Below, piece by piece: positions 38,526 to 49,650 of a stretch of DNA of 64,000 nt. The translations under genes and the position numbers were made by a program. The first letter of the stretch is position 1. Each line of letters begins with the position of its first letter. The notes beneath the pieces were generated by a model. It was not told the origin of the DNA. It ran no database searches and saw nothing but the letters and a program-made list of their open reading frames with translations. Source of the stretch: an uncultured Alphaproteobacteria bacterium (lineage in GTDB: Bacteria; Pseudomonadota; Alphaproteobacteria; HIMB59; GCA-002718135); the NCBI GenBank assembly GCA_902521315.1, contig CABYRH010000001.1, forward strand, positions 216,502-280,501. Direction: 5' to 3'.

Positions 38526-40433
38526 TTAGTAATATAAAAACCATGTTAAAATTATTACTAAGCCTCCAAGCATAGCAAAAGCATAATGAAACAAATACCC
38601 CGATTGAAACAAACTTACATAAGATGAAGATTTTGAAATAATCCAGGAGACCCCGTTTGGTCCTAAACCATCAATAGTTCTTTCATCTCCTTTTTTCCAG
38701 AAAAAGTTTGCCAATTTGAAAAAAGTTAAAACAAATACTTTATGATATAGCTCATCCACATACCATTTATTTTTAGAAAGAGAATATAAAGGATCTAAAT
38801 TATAGGAAAGATTTTTTGCTCTGTTTAAATTATTTGAATATATCAGCACACAGACAAGAATTCCAATTGCAACAGCCGATTTTGATATTAATGATTGCGT
38901 AAGAGGAAGATATTTATGAGAGCTTTCTGTTAATAATATTGCATTATCCCAAAATTCTTTTTTGTAATATCCAATAAAATAATCAGCAAAGAATATTCCA
39001 GAAAAAATAGAACCAATTGCAAGAATAAATAATGGAACTGTCATTACTAAAGGTGATTCATGGGCGTGATCATATGTTTTATAATTTGATCTATTTTCAC
39101 CATGAAATGTTAGGAATAATAATCTCCATGAATAAAAAGCAGTAAGTAAAGCTGTTAAAATACCTACTAAATATGCGAAGTATGCTATTCCATTTGAAGT
39201 ATAGAAAGCATTTTCTAAAATACTTTCTTTTGAATAGTAACCAGATAGATATGGGAAACCAATAATTGCAAGAGATCCAATCCACATCATTGTAGCAGTA
39301 AAAGGTATTTTTTTGAAAAGTCCCCCCATTTTTCTCATATCCTGCTCATGATGCATTGCGTGAATTACAGAACCTGCAGAAAGAAATAGAAGAGCTTTAA
39401 AAAAGGCATGGGTTGTTAAATGAAATATTGATGCATTATAAGCTCCCACACCTGCTGCAAAAAACATATATCCTAATTGACTGCATGTTGAATATGCAAT
39501 GACTCTTTTAATATCATTTTGCGTTAAGGCTATAGAGGCAGCAAAAATAGCTGTAGCCGCACCAATAAAAGTAATAAATAAATTAGTAAATGTAGCAAAT
39601 TCATAAAGAGGACTCATTCTTGCAACTAAGAATACACCAGCTGTTACCATTGTTGCAGCATGTATTAGTGCAGATACAGGAGTAGGCCCTTCCATAGCAT
39701 CTGGCAACCAGGTGTGTAAACCTAATTGGGCAGATTTACCCATTGCACCTATAAATAAAAGAAAACATAAAAAATCTAAAGTTGGAAAACTGAATGAAAG
39801 AAATTGAATTTGATGATCACTAAATTGATCCACTTGTAAAAATATACTGTCGAAACTTACCGTGCCAAAAATATAAAAAATTCCAGCAATTCCAATTGCG
39901 TATCCAAAATCTCCAACTCTGTTTACAACAAATGCTTTTATAGCAGCTTTATTTGCTGAATCTTTATGGTGCCAAAAACCAATTAATAAATATGAGGCTA
40001 GCCCAACTCCTTCCCAACCAAAAAACATTTGCATCAAATTATTACTTGATACAAGAACAAGCATAAAAAAAGTAAATAAGCTTAGATAACCCATAAATCT
40101 TATTTTTGATAGATCTTCTTCCATATAGCCTATTGAATATAAATGAACACAAGCAGAAACAGTTGTAACCACAATGAACATCACAGCAGTTAAAGTGTCT
40201 AATCTAATTGACCAATCAACAATAAAGTTTCCAGAACTTATCCAGTTAAGGATAAAGATTATTTCAGTTTCCTTATTATTAATAAACTGAATGAATATTA
40301 TCCAAGAAAATAAAGTACAAAGAAAAAGGATTGAAGTTGTTGATATTTGATAAACCCTATAGTTAAACTGTTTACCTAGTAAAAAACAAAAAAGAAAACC
40401 AAGTAGAGGTAAAAATATAATTGAGGTTGCCAT
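38526..40433 (-). CDS. nuoL: NADH-quinone oxidoreductase subunit L
   Basis: 635 aa, the largest antiporter-like complex I subunit. About 16 transmembrane helices, with the C-terminal lateral helix region expected after residue ~520. Conserved FGWEGVGLASYLLIGFW, MGKSAQLGLHTWLPDAMEGPTPVSALIHAATMV and NDIKRVIAYSTCSQLGYM carry the channel Glu/Lys/His residues. It lies 3 bp from nuoK. Confidence 0.97.
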   Translation of the reverse strand: MATSIIFLPLLGFLFCFLLGKQFNYRVYQISTTSILFLCTLFSWIIFIQFINNKETEIIFILNWISSGNFIVDWSIRLDTLTAVMFIVVTTVSACVHLYSIGYMEEDLSKIRFMGYLSLFTFFMLVLVSSNNLMQMFFGWEGVGLASYLLIGFWHHKDSANKAAIKAFVVNRVGDFGYAIGIAGIFYIFGTVSFDSIFLQVDQFSDHQIQFLSFSFPTLDFLCFLLFIGAMGKSAQLGLHTWLPDAMEGPTPVSALIHAATMVTAGVFLVARMSPLYEFATFTNLFITFIGAATAIFAASIALTQNDIKRVIAYSTCSQLGYMFFAAGVGAYNASIFHLTTHAFFKALLFLSAGSVIHAMHHEQDMRKMGGLFKKIPFTATMMWIGSLAIIGFPYLSGYYSKESILENAFYTSNGIAYFAYLVGILTALLTAFYSWRLLFLTFHGENRSNYKTYDHAHESPLVMTVPLFILAIGSIFSGIFFADYFIGYYKKEFWDNAILLTESSHKYLPLTQSLISKSAVAIGILVCVLIYSNNLNRAKNLSYNLDPLYSLSKNKWYVDELYHKVFVLTFFKLANFFWKKGDERTIDGLGPNGVSWIISKSSSYVSLFQSGYLFHYAFAMLGGLVIILTWFLYY

Positions 40434-40436
40434 CTA

Positions 40437-40742
40437 CTATCCCTTAAGCTGATTAATTTTATTTACTTCTATTGATCCTAAATTTCTAAAAAATACTACA
40501 AGTATGGCAAGTCCAATTGCTGCTTCAGCTGCTGCAACAGTAAGTGTAAGCATTGCGAAGATTTGCCCTGAAATATCATTAATATACGCTGAGAAAGCAA
40601 TAAAATTAATATTTACTGACAACAAGATGAGTTCTATAGACATTAAAATTATAATTAAATTTTTCTTATTTAAAAATATTCCTAAAACACCTAAGGTAAA
40701 AATAATTGCGCCGAGAAAAAGATAGTGTTCAAGAGTAATCAT
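40437..40742 (-). CDS. nuoK: NADH-quinone oxidoreductase subunit K
   Basis: 101 aa with three transmembrane helices. Small membrane-arm subunit of complex [28 protein letters not shown] contains the conserved glutamate in helix 2, and [18 protein letters not shown] carries the second one in helix 3. It lies 3 bp from both nuoJ and nuoL. Confidence 0.97.
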   Translation of the reverse strand: MITLEHYLFLGAIIFTLGVLGIFLNKKNLIIILMSIELILLSVNINFIAFSAYINDISGQIFAMLTLTVAAAEAAIGLAILVVFFRNLGSIEVNKINQLKG

Positions 40743-40745
40743 TAA

Positions 40746-41357
40746 TTAAATTCCTTCGCCTATTTTTACTTTTTTCTTTTCTATAGCTGTTGATGCATCA
40801 ACTGTATTTTGGGAATCTATATTTTGCCTTTTAACGCCACCTTTATCTCTTAATGTAAGTGTAATAGAACCAATCATTGCGACTAATAAAATTATCCCAC
40901 ATATTTGAAATAAATAAAAATATTCAGTGTAGAGTATTTGCCCAATCATTTTTGTGTTCTCTACTTCACTAACTATAGGTTGTAATGGTATTTGATTGTT
41001 GTAAATATTAGACGATCTATCTGTTAAAAAAAGTATTCCAAGTTCAATTACTAGAACTATCCCTAATAATGCTCCAAAAGGTAAATATTGCAAAAAACCT
41101 TCTCTCAACTTTACAAAATTTATATCAAGCATCATTACAACAAATAAAAAAAGGACGGCAACAGCTCCAACATATACAACGACAAGGATCATTGCCAAAA
41201 ATTCAGCACCTAATAAAACAAAGAGTCCTGATGCGTTAACAAAACTTAAAATTAAGAATAAAACTGAATGAACTGGATTTTTTGCACTTATCACCATTAG
41301 AGCAGAAAGAACTGCAACAGATGAAAAAAGATAAAATGTTAATGAATAAATAACCAT
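40746..41357 (-). CDS. nuoJ: NADH-quinone oxidoreductase subunit J
   Basis: 203 aa with about five transmembrane helices. Membrane-arm subunit involved in the pi-bulge conformational switch of complex I. AKNPVHSVLFLILSFVNASGL and EFLAMILVVVYVGAVAVLFLFVVMML are family signatures. The C-terminal ~30 residues are a charged tail (DSQNTVDASTAIEKKKVKIG). It lies 2 bp from nuoI. Confidence 0.96.
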   Translation of the reverse strand: MVIYSLTFYLFSSVAVLSALMVISAKNPVHSVLFLILSFVNASGLFVLLGAEFLAMILVVVYVGAVAVLFLFVVMMLDINFVKLREGFLQYLPFGALLGIVLVIELGILFLTDRSSNIYNNQIPLQPIVSEVENTKMIGQILYTEYFYLFQICGIILLVAMIGSITLTLRDKGGVKRQNIDSQNTVDASTAIEKKKVKIGEGI

Positions 41358-41359
41358 TC

Positions 41360-41839
41360 TTATCTATATTTTCTATCGAGATGAATATTTTGTGCAATTT
41401 CTTGCTCCCATCTATCTCCATTTTCTAAAAGTTTATCTTTATTATAAATTAATTCTTCTCTCGTTTCAGTGGCAAATTCAAAATTTGGTCCTTCGACTAT
41501 TGCATCAACTGGGCAAGATTCTTGACATAAACCACAGTAAATACATTTAGTCATATCTATATCATATCTTGTTGTTCTTCTGCTTCCATCCTCTCTTGGT
41601 TCTGCTTCAATTGTAATTGCCTGAGCAGGACATACTGCTTCACAAAGCTTACATGCGATACATCTCTCCTCCCCACTTGGATATCTTCTCAAAGCATGCT
41701 CGCCTCTAAAACGTGGGCTTAATGGACCTTTTTCATGAGGATAATTGATTGTAACTTTAGATTTAAATATGTATTTGAAAGTTAAAAATAGTCCTTGAAA
41801 TAATTCAAATAAAGTAAAAGATTTAATAAGTTTATACAT
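41360..41839 (-). CDS. nuoI: NADH-quinone oxidoreductase subunit I
   Basis: 159 aa from the ATG at 41839, which starts [16 protein letters not shown] right after the nuoH stop. An upstream ATG at 41860 would overlap nuoH and add seven residues. It holds iron-sulfur clusters N6a and N6b, with two 4Fe-4S motifs [12 protein letters not shown] and [12 protein letters not shown]. The [25 protein letters not shown] stretch is typical. It sits in the connecting module of complex I. Confidence 0.97.
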   Translation of the reverse strand: MYKLIKSFTLFELFQGLFLTFKYIFKSKVTINYPHEKGPLSPRFRGEHALRRYPSGEERCIACKLCEAVCPAQAITIEAEPREDGSRRTTRYDIDMTKCIYCGLCQESCPVDAIVEGPNFEFATETREELIYNKDKLLENGDRWEQEIAQNIHLDRKYR

Positions 41840-41840
41840 A

Positions 41841-42842
41841 TTAATTTGGCAGCATGTCAAAATATACTAAAAAACCAGAAGTTGCCACAACCCAAAACAA
41901 AGAAAATGGTAGAAAAACTTTCCATCCAAGTCTCATTAACTGATCATATCTATATCTTGGGAAAGTTCCTCTAACCCAAATAAATAAAAATAATATAAAT
42001 ATTACTTTCACAGTAAACCAGATTACTCCAGGAACAACATTTAATGGGTATACATCGAATGGAGGAAGCCATCCACCTAAAAAAAGAATGACAGTCATAG
42101 AAGACATTAAAATCATACTCGCGTATTCGCCTAAAAAAAATAATACAAATGAAGCAGATGAATATTCAGTAAAAAATCCTGCAACAAGTGTTGATTCATC
42201 TTCAGGAAGATCAAAAGGTAATCTATTTGTTTCAGCTAAAGCAGAAATAAAAAAAATAATGAACATAGGTAATAATGGAATTGCAAACCATACAGTCTGC
42301 TGAGCTAGAACTATCTTTGATAAATTTAAAGAACCTACACATAATAATACTGTAATTATTACAAATCCAATTGATACTTCATAGGAAACCATTTGAGCAG
42401 CTGATCTTAATGCTCCTAGAAAAGGATATTGAGAGTTACTAGCCCAACCAGCCATTATTATTCCGTATACTCCAAGAGATGATACTGCAAACAGATACAT
42501 GATACCTACGTTAATATCAGAGACTACCCATCCTGGAGCAAAAGGTATTACTGCCCAACCTGCTAAGCTAAGTACCATTGTTATTATCGGTGCTAAAATA
42601 AAAACAATTTTATTTGATCCACTAGGTATAATATTTTCTTTAGTAATAAGTTTTAATGCATCTGCAAAACTTTGTAATATACCAAAAGGCCCTACTATAT
42701 TTGGACCTCTTCTTAATTGAATTAGGGCTAAAACTTTTCTTTCAGCATAAACTAAAAAAGCTACAGATATCAAAACTGGCACAATAACAGCAAGTATTTG
42801 GGCAATGATTATTAACCCTGTAATAAATATATCATAATTCAT
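41841..42842 (-). CDS. nuoH: NADH-quinone oxidoreductase subunit H
   Basis: 333 aa, eight transmembrane helices. Forms the quinone-binding chamber with NuoB and NuoD. Conserved [52 protein letters not shown] and [15 protein letters not shown] loops are intact. It lies 7 bp after nuoG. Confidence 0.97.
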   Translation of the reverse strand: MNYDIFITGLIIIAQILAVIVPVLISVAFLVYAERKVLALIQLRRGPNIVGPFGILQSFADALKLITKENIIPSGSNKIVFILAPIITMVLSLAGWAVIPFAPGWVVSDINVGIMYLFAVSSLGVYGIIMAGWASNSQYPFLGALRSAAQMVSYEVSIGFVIITVLLCVGSLNLSKIVLAQQTVWFAIPLLPMFIIFFISALAETNRLPFDLPEDESTLVAGFFTEYSSASFVLFFLGEYASMILMSSMTVILFLGGWLPPFDVYPLNVVPGVIWFTVKVIFILFLFIWVRGTFPRYRYDQLMRLGWKVFLPFSLFWVVATSGFLVYFDMLPN

Positions 42843-42849
42843 GTAATTA

Positions 42850-44889
42850 TTATGCTGCCTTATTTAAAATATCTTTAGTACATTTTGCCATTGTTTCAGA
42901 AGATCTAGAAATAGAGTCGGTCATATAAAAATTTTCAATGTTATATTTAATTTTAATATTCTCAATTTTATTATTTTTAGCAAAAGTTATTTGGCCAATA
43001 GAATTAACTTCATTTAAAAGAGCAAATTGACCATTAGTACTTGTAAGCTCATTTCGAAGCTCCCCAAGATTATTAAAATTTAAATTTTTTTCAAATAAGT
43101 CGCTTAAAACTCTAAAAATTTTCCACTCCTCTTTTGCTTCACCTATTGGATTATGACACTTAGTTGTTTGAATAACTCTACCTTCTATATTCATATAAGT
43201 AGAACTTTTCTCAGTATATGCGGGTGTTGGTAAAATTATATCAGCTATAGATGCTGAAACATCTCCATGATGGCCAAGATAAACAACAAAAGCATTTTCA
43301 AATGTTGAAAAATTTATCTCATCTAACCCCATTAAGAAAACTACAGGCTTTGTTTTATCAATATGTTTTTTTAGTTGTTTATTGTAATCATTATCAAATT
43401 TTTTATTATAAAATTTCAAATCTAATGCTCCTACTCTAGAAATATCTTGATTAAGAATATTTAATGGATTTATATTTTTATTTTTTTGAATTTTTTTTGC
43501 AATTAATCCTGTAGTTTCTAATATTTTTTTTCCATGATTATTATTTATTGCTGAAGTACCTAAAATTATAAGTGGGTTTTTTGCAGATTTTAAAATTTTA
43601 TTAAAATCAGATTTATTATTAGATAATTTATTAAGGTAATCTAAAGAATCAGAGAGATGATGATAATCGTAGGTAAGATCTAATTTAGGACCTATAAGAC
43701 CAATTTTGCAATTATTTTCAATATATGCCTTTCTAATTCTAGCGTTTAGTACCGCCGCTTCCCATCTAGGATTAGATCCAATTAAAAGAATAGCATCAGC
43801 ATTTTCAATTTCTTGAATTGTTGAATTAAATTTATAACTTGAAGATGAATTGTCGATAATTTGTGTGTTATCAAATCTGCAATCATAGTTTTTCGATTTA
43901 AGTGAATTGCTAAATTTTTGTGCAGAATATAAAGTTTCAATATCGGTAAACTTACCCGATAACAATACAGTATTTTCTTTACCTCTTTTTGTAATTTCTT
44001 TTTTTATTAATTCAAATGCATCATCCCATGAAGATTTTTGGAGTTTTTTATTTGATTTAGAATATACACTATCCAATCTTTGACTTGAGAGTCCATCAAC
44101 TGCAAATCTAGATTTATCACTTATCCATTCTTCATTGATTTCTTCATTTATCCTAGGAAGAGCTCTTAAAACTTTTTTTCCTCTTGTATCAATTCTTATA
44201 CTTGAGCCTATACCATCAAACACATCAAATGTTTCTGTCTTAGTTAGTTCCCATGGTCTAGATTTAAATGCATATGGTTTACTTGTTAAAGCACCTACAG
44301 GACATAAATCAATTACATTTCCAGATAATTCCGACTCAATAGTTTTTTCTAAGTAAGTCGTGATCTCAGCATTTTCACCTCTGCCAAGCAACCCTATATC
44401 ATCAACACCCGCAACTTCTGTAGAAAACCTTACGCATCTTGTACAATGTATACATCTTGTCATAATCGTCTTGACAAGTGGTCCCATATTTTTATTTTGA
44501 ACTGCTCTTTTGTTTTCTTCATATCTAGTTTTATCAAAACCATAATACATCGCTTGATCTTGAAGATCACATTCTCCCCCTTGATCACAAATAGGGCAGT
44601 CCAATGGATGATTAATAAGAAGAAATTCCATTACACCTTTTCGAGCTTTTTTAACTGTTTCTGTTTTTGTTTTTATAACCATCCCATCTGCAGCTGGCAT
44701 GGCACATGATGCAATAGGCTTTGGAGCTTTTTCCAATTCTACTAGACACATTCTACAGTTTCCCGCTATTGAGAGTTTTTCGTGATAACAAAATCTTGGA
44801 ATTTCAGTTCCTGCTTGTTCACAAGCTTGCATTACAGTCATGCCGTTTTCAAATTCGTATTCTTTATTATCAATTGTTATCTTTGGCAC
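42850..44889 (-). CDS. nuoG: NADH-quinone oxidoreductase subunit G
   Basis: 679 aa. Large iron-sulfur subunit of the NADH-oxidising arm. The N-terminal 2Fe-2S domain has [16 protein letters not shown]. The 4Fe-4S His-Cys motif and cluster [15 protein letters not shown] are followed by [10 protein letters not shown]. The remainder is a molybdopterin-oxidoreductase-like domain, Asn/Lys-rich and weakly conserved, lacking Mo-cofactor function in this family. The start is GTG, sharing one base with the nuoF stop (TAGTG). Confidence 0.95.
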   Translation of the reverse strand: MPKITIDNKEYEFENGMTVMQACEQAGTEIPRFCYHEKLSIAGNCRMCLVELEKAPKPIASCAMPAADGMVIKTKTETVKKARKGVMEFLLINHPLDCPICDQGGECDLQDQAMYYGFDKTRYEENKRAVQNKNMGPLVKTIMTRCIHCTRCVRFSTEVAGVDDIGLLGRGENAEITTYLEKTIESELSGNVIDLCPVGALTSKPYAFKSRPWELTKTETFDVFDGIGSSIRIDTRGKKVLRALPRINEEINEEWISDKSRFAVDGLSSQRLDSVYSKSNKKLQKSSWDDAFELIKKEITKRGKENTVLLSGKFTDIETLYSAQKFSNSLKSKNYDCRFDNTQIIDNSSSSYKFNSTIQEIENADAILLIGSNPRWEAAVLNARIRKAYIENNCKIGLIGPKLDLTYDYHHLSDSLDYLNKLSNNKSDFNKILKSAKNPLIILGTSAINNNHGKKILETTGLIAKKIQKNKNINPLNILNQDISRVGALDLKFYNKKFDNDYNKQLKKHIDKTKPVVFLMGLDEINFSTFENAFVVYLGHHGDVSASIADIILPTPAYTEKSSTYMNIEGRVIQTTKCHNPIGEAKEEWKIFRVLSDLFEKNLNFNNLGELRNELTSTNGQFALLNEVNSIGQITFAKNNKIENIKIKYNIENFYMTDSISRSSETMAKCTKDILNKAA

Positions 44890-46163
44890 TAAGCTACTCT
44901 TCTGTTTCTTTCTTGGATTCTTTTTTCAATTTCAGATCTAAAGTGTCTAAACAAACCTTGAATAGGCCAAGCGGCAGCATCGCCTAAGGCGCAAATAGTA
45001 TGACCTTCAATTTGCTTAGTCACATCTAAAATTTTATCAATATCTTGATGTTCAACATTTCCATGAATCATTTTTTCCATCATTCTGTACATCCATCCAG
45101 TGCCTTCTCTGCAAGGTGTACATTGACCACAACTTTCATGCTTATAAAAATGTGATAATCTGGCTATTGCCTCAACAATATCTGTTGATTTATTCATTAC
45201 AATAACAGCCGCAGTGCCTAATCCACTTTGCACTTCTTTTAGACTATCAAAATCCATTTTAACAGTATCGCAAATTGACTTAGGTAATAAAGGCACACTT
45301 GCACCTCCAGGAATAACAGCTAATAAATTTTTCCAACCACCAATTACCCCACCTGCATGTTTTTCAATGAGATCTTTCAATGGTATGCCCATTTCTTCTT
45401 CTACATTACATGGGTTATTTACGTGTCCAGAGATACTAAAAATTTTTGTACCTGTATTATTTGCACTACCTAAATTAGCAAACCATTTAGAACCACGTCT
45501 TAAAATAGTTGGCGAGACAGCGATTGTTTCAACATTTGTAACTGTTGTGGGACATCCATATAAACCTGCACCAGCAGGAAATGGAGGCTTTAATCGGGGC
45601 TGACCTTTTTTACCCTCTAAACTTTCAAGTAAAGCAGTTTCTTCACCACAAATATATGCTCCTGCTCCTCTGTGAAGATAAATATCAAAATCCCACCCTG
45701 TACCACATGCATTTTTACCAATTAAATTATTTGCATAAGCTTCATCTATTGCTTTTTGTAAATTAGAAGATTCAGAATAATATTCACCCCTTATATAAAT
45801 ATAACAAGTATGTGCATGCATTGCAAAGGCAGCAACTAAACAACCTTCTAAAAGAAGATGTGGGTCGTTTCTCATAATCTCTCGATCTTTACATGTGCCT
45901 GGCTCTGATTCGTCTGCATTAACAACTAGGTAATGATCTTTTCCAGAGTCTTTTGGCATAAATGACCACTTAAGTCCCGCAGGGAAACCTGCTCCTCCCC
46001 TTCCTCTTAATTGACTATTTTTAATTTCCTCAACAATTTTATCACTACCCATATTAATAAGTTCTTTAGTATTTGACCAAATACCTCTTTTTTTTGCACC
46101 TTCTAATTTCCAGTCTTCAAAACCGTATAAATTTTTAAAAATTTTATCTTTTTCCTTAAGCAT
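44889..46163 (-). CDS. nuoF: NADH-quinone oxidoreductase subunit F
   Basis: 424 aa from the ATG at 46163 ([18 protein letters not shown]). A longer frame to 46199 would lie 44 bp inside nuoE, and I consider it less likely. NADH- and FMN-binding subunit: [14 protein letters not shown] binds [23 protein letters not shown] binds FMN, and [12 protein letters not shown] holds cluster N3. The chosen start overlaps the nuoE stop by 8 bp. Confidence 0.96.
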   Translation of the reverse strand: MLKEKDKIFKNLYGFEDWKLEGAKKRGIWSNTKELINMGSDKIVEEIKNSQLRGRGGAGFPAGLKWSFMPKDSGKDHYLVVNADESEPGTCKDREIMRNDPHLLLEGCLVAAFAMHAHTCYIYIRGEYYSESSNLQKAIDEAYANNLIGKNACGTGWDFDIYLHRGAGAYICGEETALLESLEGKKGQPRLKPPFPAGAGLYGCPTTVTNVETIAVSPTILRRGSKWFANLGSANNTGTKIFSISGHVNNPCNVEEEMGIPLKDLIEKHAGGVIGGWKNLLAVIPGGASVPLLPKSICDTVKMDFDSLKEVQSGLGTAAVIVMNKSTDIVEAIARLSHFYKHESCGQCTPCREGTGWMYRMMEKMIHGNVEHQDIDKILDVTKQIEGHTICALGDAAAWPIQGLFRHFRSEIEKRIQERNRRVA

Positions 46164-46755
46164 CAAATTTTCTTTCAGGTTGTGATGATTTTCTACCAAT
46201 TTGTGAGCCTACTTTTGTTGATTTATTATCTTTTAAATCTTGAAGTATTTTTTTAAAACTCTCTTCATCTAAATCTTCATAATAATCATCATTGATCTGG
46301 ACCATAGGAGCATTGCAACATGCACCTAAGCATTCAACTTCAACAACTGTAAATATTTCATCATCACTTGTCTCGCCAATATTAGTTTCGCAAACTTCTT
46401 GTGCAACTTTAGACAGTTTATCACTCCCTCTTAACCAACAAGGCGTCGTTCTACAAATTTGGACAAAATTTTTACCAATAGGTTCTAAATTAAACATCGA
46501 ATAAAAAGTGGCAACTTCCAACACTCTTATATAAGACATACTTAGAGTTTCAGCTACTTTTTCCATTGAGTTTTTACTTAGCCATCCATTATTTTGTCTT
46601 TGTGCTAAATCAAGTAAAGGAATAACTGCGCTTTGAATACGGTTTGTTGGATATTTTTTTATTATTTCAGAAATTTTTTTAAAATTTTCTGATGACCATT
46701 CAAAATTATTATTAATTTTTTTATATACTTTATTATTTGTACCTGGGTGATGCAT
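46156..46755 (-). CDS. nuoE: NADH-quinone oxidoreductase subunit E
   Basis: 199 aa thioredoxin-fold 2Fe-2S subunit (cluster N1a). The ligand cysteines are C101 and C106 (CRTTPC) and C142 and C146 (CLGACCNAP). The N-terminal helical bundle includes [22 protein letters not shown]. The start shares one base with the nuoD stop. The C-terminal ~25 residues are a basic tail. Confidence 0.96.
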   Translation of the reverse strand: MHHPGTNNKVYKKINNNFEWSSENFKKISEIIKKYPTNRIQSAVIPLLDLAQRQNNGWLSKNSMEKVAETLSMSYIRVLEVATFYSMFNLEPIGKNFVQICRTTPCWLRGSDKLSKVAQEVCETNIGETSDDEIFTVVEVECLGACCNAPMVQINDDYYEDLDEESFKKILQDLKDNKSTKVGSQIGRKSSQPERKFDA

Positions 46756-47933
46756 TATCTATCTATCTCTCCAAAAACAATATCTAAGCTACCTAGTATA
46801 GCCGCTATGTCAGCCATTAAGTGGCCTTTAGATAAATGATCCAATGTTTGAAGGTGTGCAAAACCTGGTGCTCTTATTTTACATCTATATGGTTTACTAG
46901 ATCCATCAGAAACAAGGTAAACGCCAAATTCACCCTTTGGAGCTTCTACTGCACTATAAACTTGACCGGAAGGAACACGGTAACCTTCAGTGAAAAGTTT
47001 AAAATGATGAATTAGCGCTTCCATTGATTTTTTCATTTGATTTCTTTTTGGAGGTGTAATTTTATTATCCTCAATTGATATTGGACCTGGTTTGATTTTA
47101 TTTAAACATTGATCAATAATACTAATGCTTTGTCTCATCTCCTCTATGCGAACCAAATATCGATCAAAACAATCACCTTTTTTTCCAACAGGAACTTCAA
47201 AATCAACTTGATCATAGGCGTCATAAGGTTGAGATCTTCTTAAATCCCATGCTACGCCTGCACTTCTTAATACAGGACCCGAACAACCCCATTCAATTGC
47301 TTCTGACTTTGAAATTATTCCTATATCAACTGATCTTTGTCTTAAAATTCTGTTATTAGTCAGCAAGCTTTCAAGATCATCAATAAATTTTGGAAGAGTT
47401 TTAAAATGCTCAAATAATTTTTCTTCCATTCCTTCTGGCATATCCTGATGGACACCGCCAGGTCTAAAATAGGCTGCATGAAATCTTGCACCAGATACGG
47501 CTTCATGAAATTCCAAAAGCTTTTCCCTTTCTTCAAAACACCATAAAAATGGTGTCACTGCACCAATGTCAGCAGCATAGGCAGGTATATTTAATAAATG
47601 ATTTAATATTCTAGTAATTTCAGCAAAAATAACACGAATATATTTAGCTCTTTCAGGAACATTAATACCTAGAAGATTTTCAGTTGCTAATGCAAAAGCA
47701 TGTTCTTGACACATTGGTGAAACATAATCAAGTCTATCAAAATAAGGAACTGCCTGAAGATAAGTTTTATATTCAATTAATTTTTCTGTTCCTCTATGTA
47801 ACAATCCAATGTGCGGTTCTGCTCTTTGAACTACTTCACCTTCTAGTTCAACTACTAGACGTAAAACACCATGCGCAGCAGGATGTTGGGGGCCAAAGTT
47901 AATTGTAGTTGTATTAAGCTCAACTTCTTTCAT
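46755..47933 (-). CDS. nuoD: NADH-quinone oxidoreductase subunit D
   Basis: 392 aa 49-kDa-type subunit lining the quinone site. Conserved [49 protein letters not shown] and [15 protein letters not shown] are present. The protein ends with the canonical [10 protein letters not shown]-terminus. It is separate from nuoC (adjacent, no gap), not fused as in E. coli. Confidence 0.97.
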   Translation of the reverse strand: MKEVELNTTTINFGPQHPAAHGVLRLVVELEGEVVQRAEPHIGLLHRGTEKLIEYKTYLQAVPYFDRLDYVSPMCQEHAFALATENLLGINVPERAKYIRVIFAEITRILNHLLNIPAYAADIGAVTPFLWCFEEREKLLEFHEAVSGARFHAAYFRPGGVHQDMPEGMEEKLFEHFKTLPKFIDDLESLLTNNRILRQRSVDIGIISKSEAIEWGCSGPVLRSAGVAWDLRRSQPYDAYDQVDFEVPVGKKGDCFDRYLVRIEEMRQSISIIDQCLNKIKPGPISIEDNKITPPKRNQMKKSMEALIHHFKLFTEGYRVPSGQVYSAVEAPKGEFGVYLVSDGSSKPYRCKIRAPGFAHLQTLDHLSKGHLMADIAAILGSLDIVFGEIDR

Positions 47934-48515
47934 TTAATTTTCACCAGTAGATTTATCATCACCAAAAAGTTTATTTTCCATTCCTTCCCATGGAGATTCA
48001 CTATCTAAATTTCTAAATTCTTGAGTTAGCTTAACAGGCTCATATATAACTTTTTTTTCAAGGTCATCATAGCGAACTTCTGTGTGTCCTGTTAAAGGAA
48101 AATCTTTACGCAATGGATAACCTTCAAAATTATAATCTGTCATTATCCTTCTTAAATCAGGATGGTTAATAAATTCTATTCCAAATAAATCATAACATTC
48201 TCTTTCATACCAATCCGCAGATTTGTGAATATTGGTTATTGTTTCTATCTTTTCGTTTTCTTTTATAAAAGTTTTAAGAATAATTTTTTTATTTTTTGTT
48301 AAACTTTGCAAAATATAAATTAAATCAAATCTAAATTCTCTTGAAGGATAATCAACAGCTGTAATATCTAATAATTGGTTAAAACTAAGCTCAGTGTTAT
48401 CTTTTAATTCGTTAATAATTTTAATTATATTATTTTTTTCAAATTCTATTTCTAACAAATTATTATTCTGTAAAACATTATTTATGCCCTCTATTTTGGA
48501 AAGAATTTTAATCAT
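47934..48515 (-). CDS. nuoC: NADH-quinone oxidoreductase subunit C
   Basis: 193 aa 30-kDa-type complex I subunit. Motifs: LDITAVDYPSREFRFDLIY, WYERECYDLFGIEFINHPDLRRIMTDYNFEGYPLRKDFPLTG. The first ~45 residues are divergent. It ends adjacent to nuoD and begins 6 bp after nuoB. Confidence 0.96.
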   Translation of the reverse strand: MIKILSKIEGINNVLQNNNLLEIEFEKNNIIKIINELKDNTELSFNQLLDITAVDYPSREFRFDLIYILQSLTKNKKIILKTFIKENEKIETITNIHKSADWYERECYDLFGIEFINHPDLRRIMTDYNFEGYPLRKDFPLTGHTEVRYDDLEKKVIYEPVKLTQEFRNLDSESPWEGMENKLFGDDKSTGEN

Positions 48516-48521
48516 ATAAAA

Positions 48522-49034
48522 TTATCTTTTAAATTTATTTTCTCTTCTAATTTTTTTTTGTAATTGCAATATGCCATATACTAACGCTTCTGCTGTTGGA
48601 GGGCATCCTGGTACGTAAACATCAACAGGGACAATTCGATCACATCCTCTAACTACTGAATAAGAATAATGATAATATCCTCCTCCATTTGCACAAGAGC
48701 CCATTGATATAACCCATCGAGGTTCTGGCATTTGATCATAAACTTTTCTTAAAGCTGGAGCCATTTTATTTGTTAATGTGCCGGCAACAATCATTACATC
48801 AGATTGTCTAGGGCTACCTCTTGGTATTACGCCATAACGATCTAGGTCGTATCTTGCCATATAAGAATGTATCATTTCTACTCCACAGCATGCCAAACCA
48901 AAAGTCATTGGCCATAAAGAACCTGTTCTAGCCCAAGTAAGAATTTTATCGTAGCTTGCAACTAAGAAACCTTTTGAGGATAGTTCTGTATTTAGAGTAT
49001 CATCAACAATTTTTTTTGCTTTATCTACTCCCAT
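48522..49034 (-). CDS. nuoB: NADH-quinone oxidoreductase subunit B
   Basis: 170 aa from the ATG at 49034. This start is chosen because AAGGAG lies 7 nt upstream on the minus strand; the longer frame to 49055 would put that Shine-Dalgarno inside the gene. It carries cluster N2 next to the quinone: [35 protein letters not shown] and [13 protein letters not shown] provide the four cysteines. It overlaps nuoA by 10 bp. Confidence 0.97.
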   Translation of the reverse strand: MGVDKAKKIVDDTLNTELSSKGFLVASYDKILTWARTGSLWPMTFGLACCGVEMIHSYMARYDLDRYGVIPRGSPRQSDVMIVAGTLTNKMAPALRKVYDQMPEPRWVISMGSCANGGGYYHYSYSVVRGCDRIVPVDVYVPGCPPTAEALVYGILQLQKKIRRENKFKR

Positions 49035-49390
49035 TCTAAAGCTCCTTTTTTCCATTCATAAATAAAACCAATAGTTAAAACAGTAAGGAAAATCATCATT
49101 GACCAAAAACCAAACAATCCAATTTTACCAAGTGTTATTGCCCATGGAAACAAGAAAGCAACTTCCAAATCAAAGATGATAAATAAGATCGCTACTAAAT
49201 AAAATCTTACATCAAATCGTCCACGAGCATCGTCAAAGGCCTCAAATCCACACTCATAAGCAGACAATTTTTCTTGATCTGGCTGAGAGTCTCCAACTAC
49301 AAAAGATAATAAAGTCATTCCAAAAGCCAATGCCAAAGCTATGAAAATAAAAATTAATATGGGTAAATATTCAAATAGAAACTCTGACAC
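49025..49390 (-). CDS. nuoA: NADH-quinone oxidoreductase subunit A
   Basis: 121 aa, three transmembrane helices. First gene of the nuoA-N operon and first gene of the 36-gene leftward block. [46 protein letters not shown] sequence is present here as [24 protein letters not shown] and [12 protein letters not shown], with the quinone-loop cysteine. The start is GTG at 49390. It is preceded by 100 bp of non-coding DNA that separates it from tRNA-Asp and should contain the nuo promoter, which I could not define. Confidence 0.96.
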   Translation of the reverse strand: MSEFLFEYLPILIFIFIALALAFGMTLLSFVVGDSQPDQEKLSAYECGFEAFDDARGRFDVRFYLVAILFIIFDLEVAFLFPWAITLGKIGLFGFWSMMIFLTVLTIGFIYEWKKGALEWE

Positions 49391-49442
49391 TATAATCTCA
49401 CAATTAAATTAGTAATGTATTTAACGAATTATTCAACAATAA

Positions 49443-49457
49443 CAACGTGTCACGTTG
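49443..49457. other. 15-bp inverted repeat between tRNA-Asp and nuoA
   Basis: CAACGTG-T-CACGTTG is a perfect 7+7 inverted repeat around one base. On the minus strand it lies 34 nt after the tRNA-Asp CCA end and is followed by TTATTGTTG. It may be a weak terminator for the tRNA transcript. It is also symmetrical enough to be a dimer-binding operator in the nuo promoter region. No regulator can be assigned from sequence alone. Confidence 0.4.
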
Positions 49458-49490
49458 CGACTTTAATACACAAAGTAATACTGAAATTAG

Positions 49491-49567
49491 TGGCGCGAGA
49501 GACGGGATTCGAACCCGCGGCCTCTGCCGTGACAGGGCAGCGTTCTAACCAGCTGAACTACTCCCGC
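49491..49567 (-). tRNA. tRNA-Asp (GTC)
   Basis: 77 nt including an encoded CCA. Acceptor GCGGGAG pairs with CTCTCGC (one G-U), discriminator G. The anticodon stem CTGCC/GGCAG encloses CTGTCAC, giving anticodon GTC. The T-loop GGTTCGAATCC is standard. It lies 3 nt downstream of tRNA-Val, so the pair is probably co-transcribed. Confidence 0.97.
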
Positions 49568-49570
49568 GCA

Positions 49571-49646
49571 TGGTGGGTGTTGAGAGACTTGAACTCCCGA
49601 CCCTCTCGGTGTAAACGAGATGCTCTACCAACTGAGCTAAACACCC
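49571..49646 (-). tRNA. tRNA-Val (TAC)
   Basis: 76 nt with encoded CCA. Acceptor GGGTGTT pairs with AACACCC, discriminator A. The anticodon stem TCTCG/CGAGA encloses TTTACAC, giving anticodon TAC. Its 5' end is only 4 nt downstream of the T-run of the hupB terminator hairpin, leaving no normal space for a separate promoter between them. Confidence 0.97.
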
Positions 49647-49650
49647 AAAT

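Noticed and set aside
44721..44987. Plus-strand open frame opposite nuoG/nuoF, and similar frames opposite trpD, lexA, nuoF and others
   Set aside because: They are shadows of strongly conserved genes on the other strand and show no recognisable protein features.
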